Positions 41,335 through 53,758 of a DNA stretch of 64,000 nucleotides are shown here, piece by piece. A program made the translations under genes and the position numbers. Under the pieces are notes generated by a model that was not told the origin of the DNA, made no database searches, and saw nothing but the letters and a program-made list of their open reading frames with translations. The stretch covers positions 13,543,501-13,607,500 of the forward strand of contig JASXTE010000013.1 in assembly GCA_030280995.1 (NCBI GenBank), read 5' to 3'. Within the stretch, counting starts at the first letter, position 1. Each line of letters starts with the position of its first letter. The stretch is from Hemileia vastatrix. Its lineage: Eukaryota > Basidiomycota > Pucciniomycetes > Pucciniales > Zaghouaniaceae.

Positions 41335-42677
41335 TGTAGACTGTTCTAAAGTACTAAGCAGTAGACACAATGCGAGATGGGTTGGTTCTCCTTTTTAATT
41401 TATAAAAAGAAGCGCCTGCCACTCTTATTTTTAAAGACAGTGTAATAATGTGTAACACTAATATTTGACTAGAAAGTTTATAAGTTGAGATGAGTTAAAG
41501 ATAAGGAAAGAAAAAAATATTACTATCTGGATATTTCTATTCTTAACAAGCGCTATTATCCACAGCTACTCCCTCTTGAAGCGCTCTCTTTGAATATGCC
41601 TTATTATACTAATAAAATATCTCTAATAATAGTTAATCCCACTGAATCTATATATTCTCTCTATGTTGTGCTTTTTCACTATACTATACGAAATACACAC
41701 ACAGATGCACAAACTCTAAAAGACTCAGAAAATACCTTTTAATACTCTCTCAAACAATTAATCACAAAAAGATCTAATATCTTATACTGGGTACTATGAT
41801 TATAGCTACACATATATCACTATATTGATTTTTCTATGATCTGTTTTTTTTTAAAATGACAACTAATGCGATTTTTCTTATTTTATTAACTAAATAGATA
41901 GATCGACCAGTCCTCTCCTTTTGTCCCTACTTAATAGTCCTCTTTTTATATTCTTCCAGCGCTCAAGACAAAGCTCCCTAATGGATCTCCAGCACTGACT
42001 CTAGCGCCACATTTGTAAAACAATAACTAATTTATTAGTATGCTACTTACACTGCTTGCAACAACTACAGCGCCTAAATCAGACCCTTTAATTACTAACA
42101 CTAGTATTAACTTGTTTCACTGATTCTCCACATATGCGCTTTTAACTATACCTTGTTTTGTTTCAGCGCTAGTTCCAGGTTTGACTTATCCTAACGCTGC
42201 GTCTAGTTGCCTTAACTCTTGGGTAGTTTTACGATTGAGTCCCCACTCTCTTTGCTTCAATACTAGATTTGTAGTTCTGACCGCTCGCTTAACTAGTTAT
42301 CCTTCTTCATTACTTGTCTCAGTAAATTTCCCAACTGGCCGTGGTACAGCATACCATGCACTTGAGTCGTCCTTAATCCATGACTTTCTTCTTAATGCGT
42401 AACACATACTTTTTGGAAAGCCCAAATCCATATTGTTTAGCACGTAATAGTCCTAAGTTAATAATACACAATTCCCTATTGTGCGGCACATCTTGCTGAA
42501 AAATCCAAGCGCACAGACCCATAATCTTTTTCGGCGCTTCCATTTCCTTTTTTCCTTGAAACACACAAATACATATTATATTTTAACATTTCCTGCTGTG
42601 CTAACTCCCCTTTGTTCTTCCTGGACTACACGCGCTGATTGGTCTAAAATCACGCTTCCTGTGAGGCGCGTACCACA
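41335..42677 (-). repeat. Gyp-B 5' LTR, intact
   Basis: 1343 bp, TGTAGACTG to GTACCACA. It lacks both Harbinger insertions and so shows the empty target sites (41654-41656 ATT; 41893-41895 AAT). Confidence 0.95.
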
Positions 42678-42689
42678 ACGGAAGAACTT

Positions 42690-43268
42690 ATGTGAAAATG
42701 AGACAAAGAAATACTTTATATTCAAAGTCAAACCCATCATGTACCTGATCATGGGCACTCTCTCAAAATCAAACCTCAAATGTTCAAAGGGTACAGGGAT
42801 AAAATCAATCATTTGATCAGGGAATTCAAAAAAATTCTCAACTCAAAAAGTATCCCCACGGAGCGTTGGTCAGCTATCATGGGCAGTTACCTTACTGGTG
42901 AAGCAAAATCTTTTTATTTCAATTTACAAGATGATAATGTTAATAATCTCCCAGAATGGATCAGCCTTAAAAACTCATTTCTTGACAAGTACAACCCTGA
43001 ATATAAATAAAAATTACAAGATCAATTGGAAAATTCGGCTTACCATAATGGAAAAATCAACAAATACATTAGCAGGTTCAGAGATATAATCTCACAACTA
43101 CCTCATAATTGATTCTCAATAAAGGCCAAAATTTATCTTTTCAAGAGGAAACTTCCTATCTCACTCAGGCTCCACTTAAGCTGCACAAAATTCCCAAATG
43201 ACATTGGAATGGAAAATGTCTTTAAAATTCCTAGGTATTTTCAAATGAATTATCAACAAAATACTAAA
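42690..43268 (+). pseudogene. Gyp-D Gag remnant
   Basis: Plus-strand capsid-like sequence: MFKGYRDKINHLIREFKKIL, WSAIMGSYLTGEAKSFYFNL, WISLKNSFLDKYNPEY, then after a stop NGKINKYISRFRDIISQLPH and KLPISLRLHL. This is the Retrotrans_gag core. It is cut on the left by Gyp-B and on the right by the 10.5-kb TIR element. The zinc knuckle and protease of probably the same element lie at 55095. Confidence 0.8.
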
Positions 43269-43302
43269 CACCACGGGAAATCTGGGGGTGAACTGCTAGC
43301 AG

Positions 43303-43380
43303 GTCCTTCTATTTGAAACTATCAGGAATTTGTCAGGAAACTGATGGGAAACCATCCTGAAACTGTCAGAAAGATGTTTT
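43303..43380 (+). repeat. 11-bp phased repeats at left TIR
   Basis: TTGAAACTATCA, GGAATTTGTCA, GGAAACTGATG, GGAAACCATCC, TGAAACTGTCA follow one another at 11-12 bp. Similar GAACT-type phasing is seen inside the module at 7890-7997. Confidence 0.6.
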
Positions 43381-43569
43381 TAAATCTGATGAAAAAACAT
43401 TGAAAAAATAAACTGTCACAGATTGAATCCAGAACAATCCCTCCTTGAGCAGAGCTTAAGAACCACATTGAACATCAGTTAATCTCAGGTTTGGCAAAAG
43501 GTTGAACAACATCACTTAGCATACCTTAATATTCAAATATTAAACTTGAATATATGTTGTGTGTATGAT

Positions 43570-43990
43570 ATAGATGCATATGCATTTGAATTTGCATGTT
43601 GGATACTTATTGCATGCTAAAAATTGATGTGAAATGCCTATCCAAAGTGTATGCATAATGACTATGAAGAATAAAAATGTATAAAAAATATACATAAAAA
43701 TATGCATAAAAAATATGCATAGTGATTATGCATAAAACATATGCATAAAAATATGCATATTGAATATGCATTAAAAATATGCATATTGAATATGCAAGAA
43801 AAAGGTGCATATATGTATATGAATAAAATATATTAATATGCATATAAATCTGTATAATGAATATGCATATGAATATGCATAAATATGCATAATGATTGAA
43901 AAATGCAAAAAAATGATGCTTAACGAGTATATTTTATGCATAAATAGAAATATGCAATATGAATATATATTGAATATAGATAACACTGGC
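43570..43990 (+). repeat. ATGCAT-rich degenerate repeat
   Basis: About twenty ATGCAT or TATGCATA words separated by A/T-rich spacers of variable length. Open frames here (His/Tyr/Ile-rich) are repeat artefacts. Confidence 0.75.
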
Positions 43991-44549
43991 AAACCATTTT
44001 GACCAAAACTCATACTAAATTTTCATTCTGGACTAAAGGTGTGAGGGAAGGAAGAAAAACAGTCCAATGTTAGAAAAATGCTACATGCACTCATTTTGTA
44101 GCAGAGCAAATGAGAAGTGCTGAATTATGGTTGGTGCCCATAATTTAGTATGATATCATAATTTTATTTAATTGTTTTCAATATTGAAAAGACTTTAGGT
44201 CGGTTGGTATGGATCTAGCTGTGCCAGGGTCTAATCTAATTATTTTAACAATTTCTTAATAATTAATGGGCTTTAATACAAAAACAGGTTGTATTTTTTG
44301 TGGGATATTGGATATGATAAGGTCTTTTGTAAAAAAAACTTATATTGTTTAAAAATATTCCTGAATCAGATGTGGGATAATCACTACAAAAAATTGTAGT
44401 ACTTTGGGCAATAAAATATATGCACAAGCAGTAAAGAAAGGACCAAGTGAACCCTTTTTGTGCAGTGGGAATCATTAGAGTGGAATTGTGGATGAAAAAT
44501 ATAATTCATTATTACCATTTTATTTAATAAAAAAATTTATAATATTAAA
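43991..44549. other. Unique AT-rich DNA inside TIR element
   Basis: No gene recognised. It precedes the first satellite unit. Confidence 0.5.
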
Positions 44550-45437
44550 AAGAACTATTGATTAATTGGTATTTGACCTATGTGCCTCACTCATATTTAT
44601 CATTTGATTGATTTTTGTCACCATTATGTTATTAATATTATAAGTATTGCAAAAACTCGTGTGCCCAATGCATACCGGGTGATGTTACACCTTTTATAAT
44701 ATTATTAAATAAAGGTAAAAAAATATGAAAATGATTTGTTTTACAAAAAATAAATTGATATACAAAAGCAATATGAGGGAAAAAAGGTAAAATTAATCTC
44801 AAAGAGATCAATTATGAAAAACAAAATACTAGTAAAATTCTTGCTCTCAAGAGCCAGTAGAAGTGTTGAAAAAAATGGGAGCCATCAGGTCTAAATTGTA
44901 ATAAGTGACCTTTTTTTTAAAGATAAAAAATTATACACCTGAGGTTGGGAAGAACAACAGGTGGATGATTCAGCTAAACAAAACTACTTGTAGTGAAGTT
45001 TAATAAAAAATGTTTTTTGTTGCCATATAGAGAATTGATCCCATCTGACTGCACATGACTAGAAGTGTCCAGCACAAGTTCGGCCAAACTTGTGCTGGAC
45101 ACTTTTATGATGGAGAGTAGCTTGGGTGGAAATTTTCTTCAGTTCCTTCATCTTGTATTTCTCATAAACATGTCTACTGGTATTTGATCAGTCTGTATCT
45201 TTCATATTTATCATCCGGTTAATATTTTATCACCATTATATTATTAATGTTATTAGTATAGCAAAAACTTGTGTGCCAAATGCATACCATGTGAAGTTAT
45301 ACCTTCAATAATTTTTTATAATAGAGGTAAATAAATATGGAAAGGATTAGTTTTACAAAAATTAAATAGAAACTTAAAAGTAAAAATAGGAATAAAAGAG
45401 TAAAATAAAAGTCAAAAATTTCAAATATAAAAAAAAT

Positions 45438-46615
45438 TGTCAGCCTAAATATCCTTAGGACTGAGTATTTCTTATGCTTAAAATAAGATAACCTTAACGA
45501 GATTAAGCTTATATCTTAAAAATAAGGTTAAAATAATAATATATATTATTTTATTATATATATATATAATTATTATTCTATTATATAACTTATAATAGTT
45601 TAAATAGGTTATCCATGGCCTAATAATATTTATTAAGCTGTTAATGGAGTCATAATATACTTATCTTAAGTGATATGAAGTACATATTGACATACATAAG
45701 CTTATATGTATACATAAATCTCATATTCAGTGAAATATGGAGTATATTATGTATATTTAGGTATATAAGTGAGTTTTAGCCCCTTAATAGCGTATAACCT
45801 TTGTTTTTCTGCTTATTTTAGGTCATATGGACAAAATCAGTGGACTCACAACGCCTACAGAAGCATAGACACCTATATCAGGTGCATACACCCAGTTTGG
45901 ACAACTAAAATTACTTCCTTGGATGGTTATTCACAGATTTATGGGTTGGAAGGATGTTTCTGGGTTAATGTGGATGCTTGAAGATGTTATTGGGGGCTTG
46001 GACATTTTATTTGTTTCATTTATATGCTTTTAGTTTCATTAAATCTCTTTTTGATTATTTATTTTACCTGTTTCTTTATGGTATCCGCTTTTATCTGGAT
46101 TTTCTATTTATGGTATGGATCAGTGTTATTATTAATATTGATGGAGGGTCCTTACTGGAGGTCTGGGTGTTGAAACTGCTTAAAGTGGATGCCATGCGGA
46201 GGTGATGGGCCCTCACAGTGCTGTAATTGCCAGGGATAGCAGTGACATCATCTGGATTGAAGGTCTGTGCACTCCAGTGGATATGGGTATAAGTAAGGAG
46301 GAATTTTGACGGTTATTTATCATCATTCAATTACTACACCTCCAACAAACACTACTATACAATTATTAACCTTTAAAAATATATTATAAAGCCACTATAA
46401 ATTGATATTATCTTTATATAAAGCTATAATTTTATTTTATTCATCTATTTTCCACCACTAGCACGCACTTAAATCCAAGTATTGTGAGTTTGACTTGAGT
46501 ATAACTATTTTATTAGTCTTCCCCTGAGGTTTAATCACTAAATCATTTATCAATAAGTAGTAGGACCATAAATAAACACTGTTATATCATACTTATATAC
46601 TAGACTATACTGACA
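45438..46615 (+). mobile_element. Solo LTR (sLTR-2) inside the satellite
   Basis: 1178 bp, TGTCAGCC...ATACTGACA, with AAAAT on both sides (45433-45437, 46616-46620). It interrupts one satellite unit. Same family as sLTR-1 (shared opening and TATA region). An AT dinucleotide stretch lies near 45540-45600. Confidence 0.9.
46288..46298 (+). promoter_or_regulatory. TATA-like box of sLTR-2
   Basis: TATAAGTAAGG, aligned with TATAAAAGG of sLTR-1. Confidence 0.45.
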
Positions 46616-49600
46616 AAAATACTAGTAAAATTCCTGCTTTCAAGAGCCAGTAGAGGTGTTAAAGCAAATGAGAGCCATCAGGGCTTAATTGTAATAAGTG
46701 ACCTTTTCTTTAAAGATAAAAAATTATACACCTGATATTGGGCAGAACAGCAGGTGGATGATTCAGCTAAACCAAACTAATTCTAGTGAATTTTGATAAA
46801 AAAAATTTTTTGTTGCCATACAGAGAATTGATCCCATCTGACTGCACATGACCAAAAGTGTCCAGCACAAGTTCGGCCGAACTTGTGCTGGACACTTCTA
46901 TGATGGAGAGCAGCTGGGGTAGAATTTTTCTTCAGTTCATCTGGTATTTCTTACAAACATGTCTACTTCTATTTTATCTTTGTGCCTCACTCATATATAT
47001 TGTTTGATTAATTTTTTGTCTTAATTATATTATTAATTATATAAGTATAGCAAAAAATTGTGTGCCAAATGCATACTGAGTGATGTTACACCTTTTATAA
47101 TATTATTAAAAAAATGTATAAAAATATTAAAATAATTTATTTTAAAAATTATTAATTGATATCCAAAAGCAATATGGGGAATAAAAAACTAAGTTAAAGG
47201 GATCAAATATGAAAAATGAACTCCAAGCATTATTGCTAATATCAAAGGCCAGTAGAGATGTTGAAGCAAATGAGAGCCATCAGGGATGAATTGTACTAAA
47301 TTGATTGTTTTTTAAAGATAAAAAATTGTGTACCTGTGGTTTGGATGAACTCTAGGATGATAATTCAGCTATATCAAACTACATCTAGTGAAGTTTCTTA
47401 TCAAATAATTTTTTTCATTGCCATAGAGAGAATTGATCCCATATGACTGCACCTGACCAAAAGTGTCCAGCACAAGTTTGGCCGAACTTGTTCTGGACAC
47501 TTTTATGATGGAGAGTAGCTAGGGTGCAGGTCTTCTTCAGTGCAACTGTTATTTTTTTAAAACATGTCAAATGGTATTTGATCTTTCTGTTTTATTGATA
47601 TTTTATTATCTGATTAATTTTTTGTCATTAGAATATTATTAATTTTATTAGTATAGAAAAAACTTGTGTGCCAAATGCATGCCATGTTATATTACACCTT
47701 TTATAATATTAAAAAATGTTAAAAAAATATGAAAATGATTTCTTTTCCAAAATAATAAATTAATATCCAAATGTAACATGAGTGATAAAAAAGTAAAGTA
47801 AAAGAGATCAAATATGAAAAAGAAAAATTCAAGGAAAATTCCTGCCTTCAAGAGCCAGTAGAGGTGTTGAAACAAATGGGTGCCATCAGGGCTAAATTTA
47901 ATAAAATTTAATTTTTTTTAAAGATAAAAAATTTTTCACCTGAGGTTTGGAAAAATTCAAGGTGGATAATTCAGCCATACCAAACTACTTCTAATGTAAT
48001 TATTTAGCATTTTTTTTAATTTAATTTCCACAGAGAGAATTGATCCCATCTGACTGCACCTGAACAAAAGTGTCCAGCACAAGTTCGGCCAAACTTGTGC
48101 TGGACACTTTTATGATGGAGAGTAGCTAGGGTGGAAGTGTTTCTCAGTACATCAGTTTTTTGTTTTTCACATTTCTATTGGGGTTTTAACTTTTTTTTAT
48201 CATTCATATTTATCTTATAATTAATTTTTTGTGACCATATATATTATTAATGTTTCTAGTATAGCGAAAACCTGCATGCTAAATGCAAAATTGGTGATGT
48301 TACAACTTTAATAATATTATTATATAAAGTTAAAAAAATATGAATATGTTTAGTTTTTAAAAAAATATATTGATATTTAAAATTAAAAAGAGTAATAGAA
48401 AATTAAAATGAAAATAAATGGGATCAAATACGAAATAAAAGATACAAGTAAAATTTTTACTATCAAGAGCCAGAAGTGGTGTTGGGACAGTTGGGGACCC
48501 TTAGGTCAAGACTTGGTCTAAACTTACTTTTATGTATAGCTAACAAATTTTGACCTGAAATTTGGACAGACTTCCAGGGGACAATTTTACAATATTAAAC
48601 ATTCTTTACTTCAATAATTGAGTGAAATATCATTTTTATTGCCATAGAGAGAATTTATCTCATATGACTTCATGCAACCAAAAGTGTCCAGCACAAGTTC
48701 GGCCGAGCTTGTGCTGGACACTTTTATAATTGAGAGTAGGCATACAGCAAATCTTCTTAAACTCAAAAGGGATTTCTTATAAACATTTCCACTGGAATTT
48801 GATCTTTCTGTGTCATTTAAATTTACCATTTGATTAATTTTTTGTCATCATTATATTATTAACGTTATCACTTTAGTAATAACTTGTGTGAAAAATGCAT
48901 ACCAGGTGGTGTTCCACCTTTAATCATATATTATTAAATAAAGGTATAAGAGTATGAAAATTATTTATTTTAAAAATTAAAAATTGATATCCAAAGCAAT
49001 ATGAGCAATAAAAAAGTAAAATAAAAGGGATAAAATAAGGAAAAAAATCTAAGGAAAATTCCCACTAACAATAACAAGTAGAGGTGTTAGATCAAATGTG
49101 CACCACCAGGGCTAAACTTGCACTATATTTTCTTTTTTGTTAAACCAAAGAAAGTGTCCTGATGAGGTTTGAAAAATAATCAGGAGGACATTTTGGAAAT
49201 ATCAAACTACTTATTGTGCAATGATTGAGCAAAATGTCATTTTCATTTCCATAGAGTAAATTTATCCCATCTGACTGCATGCAACCAAAAGTGTCCAGCA
49301 CAAGTTCGGCTGAACTTATGCTGGACACTTTTATGATGGTGAGTATCTGGGGTGCAGGTCTTCTTCAGTTCATCAGGTATTCCTTATAAACAAATCCACT
49401 TTTATATGATCTTTCTGTGTCATTCATATTTATCATTTGATTCATTGTTTTTCACCATTATACTATTAATGTTATTAGTATTGAAAAAACTTTTAAGCCA
49501 AATGCATACTGGGAGATGCTACATCTTTCATAATCTTATTAAATAAAAGTAAAAAAATATGAAAAGTATTAGTTTTACAATAAATAAATTGATATTTGAA

Positions 49601-52600
49601 AGCAAAAACAGGAATAAAAAAGTAAAATAAAAGTGATTAAATATGAAATTAAACATTCAAATAAAATTTCTGCCATCAAAGATAATTTGAGTTTTCAGAT
49701 CAAATTTGCACCACCAGTTCTAGATTTGGAATATGTTTTCTTTTTTTTAAAATTAATAAAAGTGTCCACCTGAGGTTTTCCAAAAAATCAGGAGGATAGT
49801 ATAGCAGTATAAAGCTACTTCTTGTGCAATGATTGAGCAAAAATTCATTTTAACTTCCATTGAGTAAATTTATCCCATCTGACTGCATGCAACCAAAAGT
49901 GTCCAGCACAAGCTCAGCTGAAATTGTGCTGGACACTTTTATGATGGAGAGTAGCTAGGGTGCAAGCCTTCTTCAGTTAATCTTATATTCATTTTAAAAA
50001 TGTCTATGGGTATTTGATCTTTCTGTGTCATCCATATTTATTATTTGATTATTTTTTAGTCACCATTATATTATTAATGTTTTTAGTATAGCAAAAAAAT
50101 GTGTAATGAATGTACACTGGATGATTTTACAACTTTAATAATATAATATAATATAATAAGTGTAAAAAAATGTGAAAGTTATCAGTTTTACCAAAATAAA
50201 ATTGATATTTAAAAGCTAAAGGATAAATTAAAGGGTAAGATTAAAATTAAAGAGATCAAACATGAAATAAAGATATTAAGTATAATTTCTGCTATCATGA
50301 GCCAGTAGAGGCTTCAGAAAAAATGGGCACCATCATAGATTAACATGGATCAAATTTACTTTTTACCAAAGGAAAAAATTGTCTACCTTAGGTTTGGACA
50401 AACTTCCAGGGGACAATTTGTCTATATAAAACTACTTTCAGTGCAATGATGGAGTGATAATTCAGTCTCATTTCCATAAAAAGAATTGATTGCGTCTGAT
50501 GGCATGCAACCAAAAGTGTCCAGCACAAGTTTGGCCAAACTTGTGCTGGACACTTTTATCATGAAGAGTAGCCAGGGTGCAAGTCATTTTTAATCATCTG
50601 AAATTTCTTATAAACATTTCCACTGTTATTAAATCTTTGTGCCTCACTCATATTTATCAATTGGTTAATTTTTTGTCACCATTATATTATTATTATTATC
50701 AGTATAGCAAAAACTTGTGTGCAAAATGAATACTGGGTGATGTTACACCTTTTATAATATTATTAAATAAAGGTAAAAAAATATGAAAATGATTTATTTT
50801 ACAAAAAATAAACTTCTATCCAAAAGCAATATGAAAGGAATAAAGTAAAATAAAAGAAATAAAAGATGAAAATTAAATGACAAGTTAAATTCCTGCCATA
50901 AACAGAAAAAAGAGATGTTGAATCAAATTAGCACAATCAGGGCTAAACTTGCACTAAATTTTCTTTTTTGTAAAAATAAAAAAAAATTTACTTGAGCTTT
51001 ACCAAAACTTCAGCATGAAAATTTTGCCATATCAAACTACTTCTAGTGTAATTTTATATCAAAAATTTATCTTCATTTCCATAGAGAGAATTACTCCCAT
51101 CTGACTGCACCTGACCATAAGTGTCCAGCACCAGTTTGGCCAAACTTGTGCTGGACACTTTTATGATGGAGAGTAGCTAGGGTAGAATTTTTCTTCAGTT
51201 CATCTAGTATTTCTTACAAACATGTCTACTGGTATTTTATATTTGTTCCTCACTCATTAATATCATTTGATTAATTTTTGATTGCCATTATATTATTAAT
51301 TTTATAAGTATAGAAAAAACTCATGTGCCAAATGCATACCAGGTGATGTTATGCCATTTATAATATTATTAAATAAATGTATAAAATTATGAAAATAGTT
51401 TATTTTAAAAATTATTAATTTATATCCAAAAGCAATATTAGGAATAAAAAATTAAGTTAAAGGGATCAAATATGAAAAAAGAAATCCAAGTAATATTCCT
51501 ACTATCAAAGGCCAGTAGAGGTGTTGAAGCAAATGTGAGCCATCAGGGATAAATTGTACTAAATTGACTTTTTTTCAAAGATAAAAAATTGTGCACCTGT
51601 GGTTTGGATGAAATCTAGGTAGAAAATTTGGCTATGTAAAACTACTTCTAGTGAAGTTTTTTATCCAAAAAATTTTTTTCATTGCCATAGCGAGAATTGA
51701 TCTCATATGACTGCAACTGACCAAAAGTGTCCAGCACAAGCTCGGCCGAACTTGTGCTGGACACTTTTTTGATGGTGAGTATCTAGGGTGCAGCACTTCT
51801 TCAGTGCAACTGGAATTTTTTTAAACATATCCACTGGTATTTGATCTTTCTGTTTTATTAATATTTTATCATTTGATCAATTTTTTGTTACCAGTATATT
51901 ATTATTTTTATTAGTATAGCAAAAAAACATGTGCCAAATGCTTACAGGGTGATGTTAAACCTTTTATAATTTTATTAAATACAGGTAAAAAATTATGAAA
52001 ATGATTTGTTTTACATAAAATTAATTGATATCTAAAATAAAAAAAAGGGATAAAAAGAAATAGGTTGAATAATAGGGATTTTATATGAAATTCAAAATTC
52101 AAGCTAAATGCCTACTTTCAAGGCTCAGAAGAGGTGTTGGATAAAATGGGCATCATCAGGAATAAAATTTTACTTAATTTGATTTTTTGAAAAACTAAAT
52201 GAAGTTTTCAACTAATTTTTTTCCAATATTTAGTTGGACACTTTATCTATATCAAATTACTTCTAGTACCATGATTGACCAAATTAAATTCTTCATTTCC
52301 ATATGCAGAATTGATCCCATATGGCTGGACCAGGCCAAAGGTGTCAACAACAAGTTTGAGAATTCTTCTGGTGGACACTTTTATGATGGACAGAAGTAGG
52401 CTGCAAGTCTTCTTTAGTTAATCTAGTATTCCTCATAAACATTTCCAACTTATTTTTGGCCAAAAATCAGGTGGAAAGTTTTTACATATAAAATTACTTC
52501 TAATGCCATGATTGACTAAAAATTGATTCTCAATGCCATATAGAGAGTTGATCCCACATGACTAGATCTGGCAAAAGTGTCACCACAATTTTTGATAAAC

Positions 52601-53758
52601 TTAAGTTTGAAAATTTTATGATGGAAAGTAATTGCAAGTCTTCTTCATTTCATCAAGTAATCCTCATAAAAATTTCCACCTGTATTTTGGCCAAACTTCA
52701 GGTGGACACTTTGACCATATTAAATTTATTCTAGTTCCATGTTGATAAAAAACTGATACTTATTGCCATATATAGATATTAAACTCATCAGGCTGTGCCT
52801 TTTTAAAAGTGTCTACCTGAATTATGGCTAAACCTCAGTTGGACACTTTTATGATGCAGAGTAGCTAGGTAAAAAGTATTCTTCAGTTAATTTGGTATTC
52901 ATAATAAATTTATCCTCCTGAATTTTAGCCTAACTTGAGGTGGAAAATTTCGGAAAGCACCAGTTAGTCACTATCCATCAAAAAAGTGTTCACCAAAATT
53001 TTGGCTAAACTTGTGGTGGACCCCTTTGATCAGCCACAGTCAGATGAGATCAACACTTTAGATGGGAATGAGGATGATGTTTTGGTCAATCATGGAAATA
53101 GAAGTAGTGTGATGTGGCCAAATTACCCCCTGAAGGTCAGACAAACCTCAGAAGGACACTTTTTAGCAGGGAGTAACTGAGAAAAATCCATTTATCAGAA
53201 GGAAAATCTTTTATTGGATAGATTCCAAGGTTTCATACTTGTGTATTATGGTCAGTATTAATTTTGAAAGTGTCTCTCCAAGCAATTTCATTGCCCATCA
53301 TGACACATTTTGTTTTAAATGTTTCAAACTGTGTGATACAGTATTAAGGTGTCACATAGTATAATTAAGTTCTATTAAGTGCCCTCCTATGATGCCTAAA
53401 TTTAAAATTTAATATCTTACATAAAAATTTTTTTTATATAAATTCATCAATATTTTATTTTATTATCAAATTTAATAGAGCAAGTATCCTGAATTATTAT
53501 ATATGCATAAGCTTAGGTTAGAACCATTTTTGCTCAATTTGTGCTCATCAGAGGACCAAAATCAAGTTCTGGAGGATCAACTTGTGCATAATTTGGAATA
53601 AGTTGATATTCTGTCTATAATCAATCTGAGAATAAATGTAAATCTAACTCTAATTTACTTATGTTTATAAAGTATTCATAAACCTGGCATATTTAAGGGA
53701 CACTCTAAATTTCAAGAGAGGGGATTGCTAGCAATTCACCCCTAGATTTCCTGTGGTG

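Larger units (their letters stand above)
20413..42677 (-). mobile_element. Gyp-B: Ty3/gypsy retrotransposon with antisense cargo genes, nested insertions
   Basis: LTRs start TGTAGACTG and end TAC(T/C)ACA, 1343 bp each. The left (3') LTR is split by PIF-B1 and PIF-A2. Without them the element is about 11.9 kb. On minus, from right: 5' LTR, primer-binding site, gag, zinc knuckle/protease, RT, RNase H, integrase. Then comes a 3-kb region with two plus-strand genes, a polypurine tract and the 3' LTR. The target duplication is not clear: GATGG on the left against ACGGA on the right. Coding blocks share one frame with in-frame stops, except around 38606-38790. Confidence 0.92.
44550..53180 (+). repeat. 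Satellite array, about 607-bp units each with a 42-46-bp palindrome
   Basis: Palindromes beginning AAGTGTCCAGCACAAG lie at 45063, 46856, 47461, 48068, 48682, 49289, 49897, 50514, 51119, 51725 and 52338 (decayed). Spacing is 605-617 bp; the first gap becomes 610 after removing sLTR-2. Each unit also has GTGTGCCAAATGCATACC, GAGCCAGTAGAGGTGTTG and a second, imperfect palindrome around CACCTGAGGTTTGG about 130 bp before the main one. Past 52338 spacing drops to 236, 233 and 178 bp. Units differ by many substitutions, so the array is old. No protein-coding potential. Confidence 0.93.
43269..53758. mobile_element. 10.5-kb TIR element filled with palindromic satellite
   Basis: Inverted ends of about 50 bp: left CACCACGGGAAATCTGGGGG, TGAACTGCTAGCAGG; right, inverted, CACCACAGGAAATCTAGGGG, TGAATTGCTAGCAAT. 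Differences in the first 35 bases are all transitions. AAA flanks both sides. It interrupts gypsy gag/pol sequence (Gyp-D). Inside: 11-bp repeats next to the left end, an ATGCAT-rich stretch, then a satellite array of about 607-bp units. No transposase or other gene found, so it depends on an unknown element. Superfamily not assigned. Confidence 0.7.

Noticed and set aside
48611..49546. Short open frames inside satellite units (ending near STSSAELVLDTFGCM)
   Set aside because: They are translations of the palindrome and flanks, are not conserved in length between units, and lack coding features.
45063..52400. CRISPR- or integron-like regularly spaced palindromes
   Set aside because: The sequence between palindromes is homologous from unit to unit, so this is a satellite, not spacers or cassettes.
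52986..53180. 64-residue frame at the satellite edge
   Set aside because: It starts in a decayed palindrome copy and has no recognisable domain.
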